64,000 nucleotides of DNA from Acidobacteriaceae bacterium. GTDB lineage: Bacteria; Acidobacteriota; Terriglobia; Terriglobales; Acidobacteriaceae. Below, in pieces: positions 1 to 7,692 of this stretch; position 1 is the first letter of the stretch; each line of letters starts with the position of its first letter. Under the pieces are notes generated by a model. The model was not told the origin of the DNA. It saw only the letters and a program-made list of their open reading frames with translations, and did not search any database. The DNA lies in assembly GCA_025462885.1 (NCBI GenBank), contig JAOAPN010000004.1, positions 620,001-684,000 on the forward strand. The letters are read 5' to 3'. Both the position numbers and the translations under genes were made by a program.

Positions 1-1
1 G

Positions 2-313
2 CTGGAGATGTATACAAGATTTCGCACCAGCGAAGAGGGTCGAAGCGCGGACGTGACCTACGACATGAACTGGCTCGGATTCGAACTGCTCAAGGTGGAT
101 AAATACGACTACGCTCTTCCGGTGCTGAAACAGGTTATCGACGAAAACCCCACTTCGGGTACGGCATTTGCGAGTCTAGGCGAGGCCTATCTCCAGATGA
201 AAGATAATGCCAAAGCGATGGAGTCATTCCAGCATGCGGTGGACCTGGGACTGAAGGACGAGGATGTGGATCGGAAGCTCAGCAGGTTGCGGGGAGCGCT
301 AGCCAAATCGTAG
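2..313 (+). CDS. TPR-repeat protein, C-terminal end (5' partial)
   Basis: The reading frame is open to the left edge of the window, so the true start lies outside it. The visible ~103 residues contain at least one clear tetratricopeptide pair: an A-x-L-G-E-A-Y-L pattern followed by A-x-E-S-F-Q-H-A-V-x-L-G. TPRs are protein-protein interaction modules, and nothing visible shows the rest of the protein or its role. In acidobacteria such ends often belong to secreted esterases or kinases, but that is only a possibility here. The next gene starts 258 bases downstream and is probably a separate unit. Confidence 0.6.
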   Translation: MEMYTRFRTSEEGRSADVTYDMNWLGFELLKVDKYDYALPVLKQVIDENPTSGTAFASLGEAYLQMKDNAKAMESFQHAVDLGLKDEDVDRKLSRLRGALAKS

Positions 314-571
314 AAATGTTGGGCGCACATGCATCGTGCTTTTGCGATGGCTGGGCATCAATCCATCTCAGCCGTCCTTGCGCCCGAATCCCAAGAGCTT
401 CACCGTAAAGGGTGGGGTATCGCGCAACCGCGCGATTGCCTTCCTCTCCCGCCAAGCTCTCTGCAGTTGACTTCACTCCACCGATTCGCTACTTTGAAGT
501 CTCTTCCCCTCGCCAAGTCGCGAAAACTATAGCTCCCAAAGCAGTCACTCTACCTATCAGGAGTGTTACTC

Positions 572-2350
572 GTGCGCCCTATTGCCTTCGTGACCACCCT
601 CTGCGTGTCGATCGCTCTCATCGGCTGCAATGCCAAGACCCCTGCGAACAAAACCAATGCCTCGGCTCCTAAGCTGGGTATCCGCCCGCACGGGGACGAA
701 ACGATCAACTTCGATCCAGCCAAGACCTCGCCGGAAGCGAAAAAGGCATTCGACTATATCGACACCCATATCGATGAGCACGTCGCCAATCTCCAGACCT
801 GGGTCCGCCAGCCCAGCATCTCCAACTCCGGTGAAGGGATTCCCGAGAGCGCCGAGATGGTCAAAGGCTTCTTCGACAAATTCGGCTGCCAGCAGACTCG
901 TGTCTACGACGTCGGCATCACCGAGTACGGCACCCCCGGCAATCCCGTCGTCTACGCCAAGTGCGACTTCGGAGCCCCCAAAACCCTCGTCTTCTACTGG
1001 ATGTACGACACCATGCCCGTCACCCAGCCCGAGGGATGGGTGGTGCCACCGTTTGAAGGCCGACTCGTGTCCGGCGATCAGGCCTCCGTGCCCGGTGCCG
1101 CCAAGGTCATGGTCGCTCGCGGATCCGTCAACACCAAGGGCAGCCAGATGGTCACGCTCAACGCTCTCACTGCACTCAAAGAGACCATGGGTGGCAAGCT
1201 CCCCGTCAACATCATCTTCGTCGCCGAAGGCGATGAAGAGCGTATGTCCATCGGCCTGCGCCAGTTCATGAAGCAGCACTCCGACCTCTTCAAAGATGCA
1301 GACGCCCTCTACTCCGGCGGTCCCTCCGAGGGCTGCGTCTACGTCGAACTCACCACCAGCGGCACCGCATGGGGACGCGGTCCCACCTCCTCTGACATCC
1401 ACGGCATCTGGAAGCGCACCGTCGACAGCCCCGCCTGGCGTCATATCGAAATGCTTGGCAGCCTGATTGAGAAGGGCGGCAACGCTCCGAAGATCAAAGG
1501 CTTCTTCGATAACATGGAGCAGCCCACACCCGAGCAGTTGGATCGCCTCAAACTAGCCGGAGCGAAGATGGACCTGAAGACCGCCGCCAAGGCAGTAGGC
1601 GTCGCACGCTTCATCTCCGATGACGCCGCCACCATGCTCCGGATGCTTCAGTACGGCACGTCCTTTAATCTCGACGGCATCTGGGGTGGCAACATGTACG
1701 CCGGCGGCGCAGGCGCGATTCTTCCCAACAAGATCGTCTCCAAGCACAACATCCGCTACGTTCCCAAGATGGACGGACTCGACCTGGTCAAGAAACTCCG
1801 CGCCCAACTCGACGCCAACGGCTACAAGGACGTCGAGGTCAAACTGATCGGCGATGTCCCCTGGTCCCGCGGCTCCAATCCGAAGAACGACATCACCACC
1901 GCCCACAACCAGGCGATGGCGATGATGGGCATCTCGCCCGGCGATTCCATGGCCATGTTCTTCGGCACCGCGCCCAAGGAAGCCACCAAGCCAGACACGA
2001 AGCCCGACGCGAAAGACGCCCCCAAACCGTCAGACAAGATGGCCTACATCCCGCCACCCGGCTATCCCGCTGTCACCGACCGGCCCATCACCGGCGGCTA
2101 CTGGCCCTCCTACCTCTTCACCGATGGGGAAGTCGGAGAAAAGGTCGGCACCGTCTCCATGCCCATGGGTATGACCTTCGGCACCTTCTCCGCCGGTGGC
2201 CGCGCCCACGCTGCCAACGAGTACTTCGTCATCGAAGGCAAAGGCAAAACCCCCGGCATGGCAACCGCAGAAAAGTACGTCGTCGCTACGGTCCTCAACT
2301 ACGCCGGAACCACCACCGTGCCGATCCGCCCCAAGACGCCCACGAAATAA
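572..2350 (+). CDS. M20-family metallopeptidase homologue, lipoprotein, altered metal site
   Basis: About 592 residues. I chose the GTG at 572 over the GTG at 563 because AGGAG at 559-563 then sits 8 bases upstream; the earlier GTG would overlap it. The N-terminus is a signal peptide ending in a lipobox (L-I-G-C), so the protein should be lipid-anchored in the envelope. The M20/M28-like fold is recognisable from the segment before W-M-Y-D-T-M-P-V, the A-R-G-S-V-N-T-K-G block, E-G-D-E-E-R-M-S and the late A-H-A-A-N-E-Y. Active M20 enzymes have H-x-D and G-x-x-D-x-K-G. Here the first His is Met and the bridging Asp is Asn, and the Asp/Glu ligand after the E-E pair is not obvious. The general-base Glu and the C-terminal His are kept. 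An Asp/Lys/Pro-rich insert lies at about residues 465-490. It may be a dipeptidase with an unusual site or a non-catalytic binding protein. Confidence 0.8.
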   Translation: MRPIAFVTTLCVSIALIGCNAKTPANKTNASAPKLGIRPHGDETINFDPAKTSPEAKKAFDYIDTHIDEHVANLQTWVRQPSISNSGEGIPESAEMVKGFFDKFGCQQTRVYDVGITEYGTPGNPVVYAKCDFGAPKTLVFYWMYDTMPVTQPEGWVVPPFEGRLVSGDQASVPGAAKVMVARGSVNTKGSQMVTLNALTALKETMGGKLPVNIIFVAEGDEERMSIGLRQFMKQHSDLFKDADALYSGGPSEGCVYVELTTSGTAWGRGPTSSDIHGIWKRTVDSPAWRHIEMLGSLIEKGGNAPKIKGFFDNMEQPTPEQLDRLKLAGAKMDLKTAAKAVGVARFISDDAATMLRMLQYGTSFNLDGIWGGNMYAGGAGAILPNKIVSKHNIRYVPKMDGLDLVKKLRAQLDANGYKDVEVKLIGDVPWSRGSNPKNDITTAHNQAMAMMGISPGDSMAMFFGTAPKEATKPDTKPDAKDAPKPSDKMAYIPPPGYPAVTDRPITGGYWPSYLFTDGEVGEKVGTVSMPMGMTFGTFSAGGRAHAANEYFVIEGKGKTPGMATAEKYVVATVLNYAGTTTVPIRPKTPTK

Positions 2351-2508
2351 ACCCGGTCAGGCGGTAGAGCTGTTTTCCTGTGGGTGTATAGCGGTGGCGT
2401 TTCATTCATGTCCGTTTTCTCCAATGAAAACGGTACTGCTTGAGATCTTCCACTCCACAGCAACAGGAAAACTGCTCTCGAAGCATCGTCTTTCATGCCG
2501 GTTCCACC

Positions 2509-2548
2509 CGTACGCTGCATCCTCTCCCTTGAGAGGATGTAGCGTACG
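2509..2548. repeat. 18-bp-stem hairpin in the gap before the urocanase-like gene
   Basis: Positions 2509-2526 pair with 2531-2548 around the loop cctt, with a single G-T wobble. The ends carry the palindrome cgtacg. The structure stops 12 bases before the ATG at 2561 and has no T-run after it, so it looks more like a translation-controlling leader hairpin or a REP-type element than a terminator. It leaves no room for a normal ribosome binding site outside the stem. Confidence 0.7.
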
Positions 2549-2560
2549 ATCTCACTTGAA

Positions 2561-3340
2561 ATGACAGCTTCTATCGATCCCAGCGAGACCCACCAGCAAC
2601 GTGTCCTTCGCACCTTTACCGTCTTGCACCATCTCCAGCCAAGTCTGCCCGCGTCCGGCTGGGGCGGCCAGATCATCCTCTCCCTCGGCCTGAATCCGCA
2701 CGGCTCAGCCCTTGCCTTCGCCTCGAATATCGCCGGAGCCGTCTGCCTTGCAATCGAAGAGGACGCTGCCACCGCCCGCGCAGCCTTGCGGTCAGGAGCC
2801 TGCGACTTTGTCGTCAACACCCTGGACGAAGCCCTCCGCGCCATGAAGAACGAGATCCGCAAGCATCTCCCTCTGTCTGTAGGGCTGCAGGGGAACCGCG
2901 CCCAGATCCTCGCCGAACTCCTCGAACGCGGCGTAGCTCCGCAACTGGTATCGGATTTCCTAGCGGATCCCGCCGACGCTCCCGCCATCCAAACTCTGCG
3001 CTCTCAAGGCTCTCTGATCCTCGACTTCAACGCAGCGCACTCAACCGGTGCAGCCCTGAGCCCCGAAACAGCCCTCAGCTCCGAAGCTATCCTGCAGGAC
3101 ATTCTCCAGCGCAATCAATGGCATTTGGAAACCTTCCCTCAGCCTACCCAGTCCGCCCTGCGAACGTTCGAGACCCAGGCCCTTACTGTCATTCCAACCA
3201 GCGACACGCTGCGCACCCAATGGCTCCACGCCGCCCCGAAGATCCTCCCCCGCGAATCTCCTCTGCAGCGCGCCCTCTGGCTCACCCCAGCCGAGGCGCA
3301 AGAGCTCAAAAAAGCCACCCAATCGACGACGCACGTATAG
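2561..3340 (+). CDS. Small urocanase Rossmann-domain-like protein
   Basis: 259 residues. The stretch at about residues 35-135 matches the pattern of the NAD-binding central domain of urocanate hydratase (HutU). It has a hydrophobic strand then a Gly-rich L-G-L-N-P-H-G-S-A, the I-A-G-A-x-x-L-x-I-E block, the C-D...L-D-E-A-L segment, L-S-x-x-L-x-G-N-x-A-x-I-L-x-E-L-L-E-R-G-V-x-P and L-V-S-D. HutU is about 550 residues, so this protein lacks the N-terminal and catalytic C-terminal domains, including the catalytic Cys region. The GLGGMGGAQP-type nucleotide loop is also degenerate. It is therefore unlikely to hydrate urocanate. No other hut gene is adjacent, although a glutamate formiminotransferase gene lies at 39859. 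The match is from memory of the family, and the function is unknown. Confidence 0.6.
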   Translation: MTASIDPSETHQQRVLRTFTVLHHLQPSLPASGWGGQIILSLGLNPHGSALAFASNIAGAVCLAIEEDAATARAALRSGACDFVVNTLDEALRAMKNEIRKHLPLSVGLQGNRAQILAELLERGVAPQLVSDFLADPADAPAIQTLRSQGSLILDFNAAHSTGAALSPETALSSEAILQDILQRNQWHLETFPQPTQSALRTFETQALTVIPTSDTLRTQWLHAAPKILPRESPLQRALWLTPAEAQELKKATQSTTHV

Positions 3341-3417
3341 AGCCACTCGAGCATAAACACGTTTGCATTTACAATGTAAGTACAGACGTAAGCCGCATGG
3401 TTCGAAGACTTTAGAGA

Positions 3418-3435
3418 TTTTTTTTGGGGGGGGGG
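3418..3435. repeat. T8-G10 homopolymer tract
   Basis: Eight T followed by ten G lie immediately 3' of engB, whose stop is at 3442-3444 on the minus strand. It is outside any coding sequence I accept. Such tracts are slippage-prone in replication and in sequencing. Confidence 0.8.
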
Positions 3436-3441
3436 AGGACC

Positions 3442-4053
3442 TTACTCCGCGACCGCCATCAGGCGCGACCAAAGCACCTTTGTCCCAGCATCCGTCTTCG
3501 CCGAAACCGGCAGTACCTCATCCACACCATGCTCTCGCTTCAGCGTCGCGATGCTCTTCGCCAGGACGTTGTTCGAGAGCCGGTCAGCCTTCGTTCCCAC
3601 CACCAGATAAGGTCGCTGCGTCTGCTTGAAGTATTCGATCAACTGCTTGTCGCTCGGCTGCGGAGGAATATTGGTATCCACCAGGCAGATTGCCAGCGCC
3701 AGGGTATCCCGCTCCGCCAGATACGGTTCGATGAACAACGGCCACTCCGCCGAGATCGACTTCGAAATCTTGGCATACCCATACCCTGGTAGGTCCGCGA
3801 AGATCAGCGTCGGCCGAATCTTACGCTTCTCCCCAGCCCCTTCGTGAAGGGCAAAGAAGTTGATCGCCCGCGTTCGTCCCGGAGTAGAGGACACCTTCGC
3901 CTCGCGGGATCCCAGCAGGGAATTGATCAAAGAAGACTTGCCGACATTCGACCGCCCCAGAAAAGCAATCTCCGGAGCATTGAAGGTCTTCGCCTCGGAA
4001 GGGAAGTGAGCAACATCGGTAGCCGACAACAGAAACACAGGACTCAAACGCAT
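3442..4053 (-). CDS. engB: Ribosome biogenesis GTPase EngB (YsxC/YihA)
   Basis: 203 residues, the usual size of this single-domain TRAFAC GTPase, which acts in assembly of the large ribosomal subunit. Signature motifs are present in order: G1 G-R-S-N-V-G-K-S-S at about 33-41, the G2 Thr in S-S-T-P-G-R-T, G3 D-L-P-G-Y-G, G4 T-K-A-D, and a C-terminal S-A-K (G5). The F-x-G-R-S-N-V-G-K-S-S-L-I-N form is specific to EngB among small GTPases. The ATG at 4053 has AAGG just upstream. It lies downstream of, and on the same strand as, the glycine-zipper lipoprotein gene, but a terminator separates the two. Confidence 0.96.
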   Translation of the reverse strand: MRLSPVFLLSATDVAHFPSEAKTFNAPEIAFLGRSNVGKSSLINSLLGSREAKVSSTPGRTRAINFFALHEGAGEKRKIRPTLIFADLPGYGYAKISKSISAEWPLFIEPYLAERDTLALAICLVDTNIPPQPSDKQLIEYFKQTQRPYLVVGTKADRLSNNVLAKSIATLKREHGVDEVLPVSAKTDAGTKVLWSRLMAVAE

Positions 4054-4083
4054 CCTTAGAGTCTACAGAGTCTGCCGCGATGC

Positions 4084-4119
4084 AAACAAAGACGCCCTCC
4101 TGCAAAGCAGAAGGGCGTC
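4084..4119 (-). terminator. Intrinsic terminator of the glycine-zipper lipoprotein gene
   Basis: Read on the minus strand, an arm GACGCCCT..CTGC and its complement (plus positions 4091-4119) form a ~13-bp stem with one mismatch and a 3-base loop, followed by a U-rich tail (TTTGTTT). It lies 20 bases after the stop of the gene at 4139-5026 and before engB. Confidence 0.85.
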
Positions 4120-4138
4120 AGTTTAACTCCGAAGAAAA

Positions 4139-5026
4139 CTAGCGAACACTCAAAGGCTCCGCAAGCTGGAACGTGAGAACTGTCTCCGCCGGAATCACAA
4201 CATCTTTGTTCCCGGTGTAGGCGGCACCTGCGGTACCCGCGCCAGCTCCCGCCAATCCGCCGATCAGGGCACCCTTACCGCCGCCGGCCAATCCGCCGAT
4301 GATCGCTCCCAGACCAGTGCCACCGCCGATGATTCCAGCAGTCCGCTTACCCTTGCCCGATTGTGTCCGCTCAACGATATTGGTGCTCACGCGCTGACCG
4401 CCAATGGATACCAACGCCACGGCGAGGTCTCCGGCGCCCTTGAAGCGTCCGCGTCCCTTCGCTGCAGTGACCGTCCCCTCGACGCGAGTTCCGCGCCGAA
4501 AGAGCACCGCACCGTCCGAAGACTCGATCGGCTGGGCCAGAACGCCGCTAAAGCTGTCACCCACATTGTTCTGGCTCGCCGAGAGGGCCTGCGAGATCGA
4601 GACCGCTACTTGCGTCCCTGCCGGTACCTGCACGACCCGCGGAGCAGCAGCAACAGCAGCAGGAGGGCGAGGAGCTGCACTGGCAGGCGCGGGGCGTTGC
4701 ACAGGGGCTGCTACCGGGGGTGGAGGCGGCGCCACGGCCGCTACCTTCGAGGTGCCGGCCGGATACGTTACCGAGCCATCCGGATTCGTGATCGACCCAT
4801 CGGCGTTTCGCGTGCCTTGCGCCGTTCGAGCCTGCGCGGTTCCCGCTGGATAAGTTACCGAGCCATCCGGATTCGTAACCGATCCGTCAGGGTTCGTAGT
4901 GGGCGTTCCGGCCACCGCCGGAGTGCCAGGCGCAGCGGCCGGAGGAGCACCCTTGCACCCGCTCAGCATCATGCCCGCACTCAGCGATAACGCCAACATC
5001 AACTTTGTGGAATTCGTCATCATCAT
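4139..5026 (-). CDS. Glycine-zipper lipoprotein with NPDGSVTYPAGT repeats
   Basis: About 295 residues. Four ATG codons are stacked at 5029-5018. AAGGAG at plus 5034-5039 gives the best spacing (7) for the one at 5026, so the longer upstream frame is rejected. The N-terminus is a signal peptide with lipobox M-L-S-G-C. Next come near-repeats of the type N-P-D-G-S-V-T-Y-P-A-G-T, then a Pro/Ala-rich linker. The C-terminal domain carries P-A-G-T-Q-V-A-V-S-I-S, G-D-S-F-S-G-V-L-A, R-R-G-T-R-V-E-G-T-V and a glycine zipper of repeated G-x-x-x-G, and it ends in a beta-like I-P-A-E-T-V-L-T-F-Q-L. The same C-terminal architecture occurs in the gene at 22347-23288, so the two are paralogues. Envelope location is likely; the biochemical role is unknown. 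Confidence 0.85.
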   Translation of the reverse strand: MMMTNSTKLMLALSLSAGMMLSGCKGAPPAAAPGTPAVAGTPTTNPDGSVTNPDGSVTYPAGTAQARTAQGTRNADGSITNPDGSVTYPAGTSKVAAVAPPPPPVAAPVQRPAPASAAPRPPAAVAAAPRVVQVPAGTQVAVSISQALSASQNNVGDSFSGVLAQPIESSDGAVLFRRGTRVEGTVTAAKGRGRFKGAGDLAVALVSIGGQRVSTNIVERTQSGKGKRTAGIIGGGTGLGAIIGGLAGGGKGALIGGLAGAGAGTAGAAYTGNKDVVIPAETVLTFQLAEPLSVR

Positions 5027-5029
5027 CAT

Positions 5030-5506
5030 CGTTCTCCTTGAAACCTTGGTTGTATACGAGCCGCAGATCCAAATGGGCGATCTTGAGTAAAACCGGTACA
5101 TCCCAATTAAATCAGATAGTAACGCCTGTCCCGCCGTTGTACGGAAAGACAGATTGACCACACCTACGATACATCCTCAGAGCTAAATCTTCAGACCGCC
5201 CAGGCGGCGTTACCCACAGATTTCAAACTTTACCTCTTCGATGCAGCAAATGAAGGACATTAGCTGATCCCCCCCTATAAATTGCCTTTGTCTTCGTCAC
5301 GACACGCCCGACAATCGAAGTCTTCCACTGGAGCAGGGATAGATTTCTCGACTTCCTCCCACCATGATTGACAAGGTTCCACAGTCCTTCCAACGCCACT
5401 CTTTACGAGATCCCAAGTCTGGTTTTATAAAAAACTAACTTCATAGGTGAAAAATAAACTGCCAAAGCTTTTCTTTTCTACCGATCCAGCGGGTACTATA
5501 TGGAGC
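5030..5506. other. Divergent intergenic region, no gene seen
   Basis: 477 bases separate the minus-strand lipoprotein gene from the plus-strand sugar-acid operon. The left part should hold the lipoprotein promoter. TTGACA occurs at 5368-5373, but I see no good -10 at 16-18 bases from it. TACTAT at 5494-5499, next to the SDR start, could be a -10 giving a very short leader. One DnaA-box-like TTACCCACA is present near 5209 as a single site only. Confidence 0.5.
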
Positions 5507-6268
5507 GTGGAAAACTTATCTTCTGAAGCGTTTCGACTCGACGGCAAGACAGCCCTTATCACTGGCGGAGCCAGCGGCATCGGTGCTGCAACCTGCCGTG
5601 AACTCACCCGTGCCGGAGCTCGCGTCCTTATCGCGGATCTCAACCTCACCGCGGCCCAGACCCTTGCCGCCGAACTCCCTGGAGCCACGGCTGTCGAGAT
5701 GGACGTGACCAGCGCCGCCTCCATCGCGCTGGCCTTCGGCAAAATCGTCACACTCGACATACTCGTAAACTGCGCCGGTATCGGACTCGTCGGCGACGTC
5801 ACACGCACCTCTGAGGAAGACTTCTCCCGGGTGATGCGCGTCAATGTCAACTCCGTGTTTCTCGTCACCCAGGCTGCGTTCCCGCTTCTGCTCGCCTCGC
5901 ACGGCTCCATCGTGAACATCGGTTCCGTGGCCGGTCAGGTCGGCGTCAAACAGCGTTTTGCGTACTGCGCCAGTAAGGGCGCGGTGCAGGCCATGACCCG
6001 CCAGATAGCCGTCGATTACCCCAAAGAGTTGCGTATCAACTGCATCGCCCCCGGAACCGTTCAGACTCCCTTCGTCGAGGGCTATCTGGACAAATACCAT
6101 TCCCACGAAAAAGAGAAGGTTCGCGCCGAACTGGTAGCGCGTCAACCCATCGGCCGTCTCGGAACCCCGCAGGATATCGCCTCTCTCGTTCGCTATCTCT
6201 CCTCCAGCGAGGCCGAGTTCATCAACGGCGCAGTTCTGCCCATTGACGGCGGCTGGACGGCAGCCTAG
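5507..6268 (+). CDS. SDR dehydrogenase, probable 2-keto-3-deoxy-L-fuconate dehydrogenase
   Basis: About 253 residues from the GTG at 5507. A longer in-frame GTG at 5447 would add 20 residues unlike the family, so it is less likely. It is a classical short-chain dehydrogenase: T-G-G-A-S-G-I-G cofactor loop, N-C-A-G, the catalytic Ser in N-I-G-S-V-A-G, the Y-x-x-x-K of A-Y-C-A-S-K, and a C-terminal G-G-W. Asp in I-A-D-L after strand 2 favours NAD over NADP. The two following genes encode an L-fuconate dehydratase and an FAH-family hydrolase, which points to oxidation of 2-keto-3-deoxy-L-fuconate (or the rhamnonate analogue) to the 2,4-diketo acid. The specific substrate is inferred from context; the fold is certain. 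Confidence 0.85.
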   Translation: MENLSSEAFRLDGKTALITGGASGIGAATCRELTRAGARVLIADLNLTAAQTLAAELPGATAVEMDVTSAASIALAFGKIVTLDILVNCAGIGLVGDVTRTSEEDFSRVMRVNVNSVFLVTQAAFPLLLASHGSIVNIGSVAGQVGVKQRFAYCASKGAVQAMTRQIAVDYPKELRINCIAPGTVQTPFVEGYLDKYHSHEKEKVRAELVARQPIGRLGTPQDIASLVRYLSSSEAEFINGAVLPIDGGWTAA

Positions 6269-6336
6269 CCAGCCCGCAGCATCCCAGCCATCGCCGATAC
6301 AGGCGCTCTAGCACTCTCGAAAAGGGAATTACCACC

Positions 6337-7641
6337 GTGAACGAAATCCTTATCACCGGCGCGCGAGTCATCGATCTGCGTTTCCCCACATCCCGCGAAC
6401 AAATCGGCTCCGACGCCGTCAATAAAGATCCCGACTACTCTGCCGCCTATTGCATTCTTGAAACCAACTCTCACCATGAGGGCCACGGCCTGACGTTCAC
6501 CCTCGGCCGCGGCACCGACCTGGTCGTCCAGGCCCTTGAGTACCTCACTCGCTACGTCGTCAATCGCCCGCTCGGCGACATCACCTCCGATCTCCGCGCC
6601 TTCGGCCGCCAACTCACGGACGATAGTCAGTTTCGCTGGCTCGGCCCGGAGAAAGGCGTCATCCACCTCGCCACCGGCGCCCTGATCAACGCTGTCTGGG
6701 ACCTCTACGCCAAGGCAGAGAACAAGCCGCTCTGGCAGCTTCTGGCCGATATGGAGCCAGCTCAACTCCTCACCGCCGTAGATTTCCGTTACATCGACGA
6801 CGCCCTCACGCCGGATGAAGCACTCGATATTCTGGACGCGGCCCGCAGCATCAATCGGTCCGAGCGTCTGGCCCAACTCCAACAGACCGGTTACCCGGCC
6901 TATACCACCTCCGTAGGCTGGTTCGGCTACTCCGAAGAGAAGATCCGCCGCCTCTGCAAGGAAGCCCTGGCCGAAGGCTGGACGTACTTCAAACTCAAGG
7001 TCGGCGGCGATCCCGAGGAAGACCTTCGTCGCGGCTTGATTGTGCGCGAAGAGATCGGCTGGACAAACAAGCTGATGGTCGACGCCAATCAGAAGTGGGG
7101 TGTCGAAGAGGCCATCCAGCGCACCCGCCACCTCGCGCCCCTCGACCCCTGGTGGATGGAAGAGCCCACCAGCCCCGACGACATCCTCGGCCACGCCCGT
7201 ATTCGCAAAGAGGCCGCTCCAACCCGCATAGCCACCGGCGAGCACGTCCAGAACCGCATCATCTTCAAGCAGCTCCTGCAGGCCCAGGCCATCGACGTGC
7301 TGCAACTCGACTCCTGCCGCGTCGCCGGAGTCAATGAAAACCTCGCCATCCTGCTGCTCGCCGCGAAGTTCAAGATTCCGGTCTGCCCCCACGCTGGCGG
7401 CGTCGGACTGTGCGAGTACGTCCAGCACCTCTCCGCCTTCGACTTCCTCGGCGTCTCCGGAACCATGCAGGACCGCGTCATCGAGTTCGTCGACCATCTG
7501 CACGAACATTTCCTCGATCCCGTCATCATTCGGAACGGACACTATCAGCTCCCCACTACGCCGGGGTATAGCATCCAGATCAAGCCCGAATCTCTCGCCC
7601 GCTTCGCCTTTCCCCACGGCGAGGCATGGCAAACCACCTAG
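6337..7641 (+). CDS. fucD: L-fuconate dehydratase (enolase superfamily)
   Basis: 434 residues, starting at a GTG with an AAGGGA-type site upstream. It closely follows the known Xanthomonas FucD and human ENOSF1 pattern: an N-terminal V-I-D-L-R-F-P-T-S-R-E segment, G-S-D-A-x-N-x-D-P-D-Y-S-A-A-Y, W-L-G-P-E-K-G-V, the general base in F-K-L-K-V-G, metal ligands in V-D-A-N-Q, M-E-E-P-T-S-P-D-D and T-G-E-H, and the His dyad in P-H-A-G-G-V-G-L. The reaction is dehydration of L-fuconate to 2-keto-3-deoxy-L-fuconate in the cytoplasm. It sits between the SDR and FAH genes on the same strand, consistent with one operon. No dehydrogenase or lactonase for the first steps and no dedicated transporter is adjacent. 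Confidence 0.92.
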   Translation: MNEILITGARVIDLRFPTSREQIGSDAVNKDPDYSAAYCILETNSHHEGHGLTFTLGRGTDLVVQALEYLTRYVVNRPLGDITSDLRAFGRQLTDDSQFRWLGPEKGVIHLATGALINAVWDLYAKAENKPLWQLLADMEPAQLLTAVDFRYIDDALTPDEALDILDAARSINRSERLAQLQQTGYPAYTTSVGWFGYSEEKIRRLCKEALAEGWTYFKLKVGGDPEEDLRRGLIVREEIGWTNKLMVDANQKWGVEEAIQRTRHLAPLDPWWMEEPTSPDDILGHARIRKEAAPTRIATGEHVQNRIIFKQLLQAQAIDVLQLDSCRVAGVNENLAILLLAAKFKIPVCPHAGGVGLCEYVQHLSAFDFLGVSGTMQDRVIEFVDHLHEHFLDPVIIRNGHYQLPTTPGYSIQIKPESLARFAFPHGEAWQTT

Positions 7642-7692
7642 TACACAGCCTCGCTGCAGAGGAACTGCACGATCCTGAAGGAGCAAGACCGC

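Noticed and set aside
5209..5217. DnaA-box-like TTACCCACA
   Set aside because: A single site with one mismatch to TTATCCACA and no cluster or AT-rich unwinding element; not enough for an origin.
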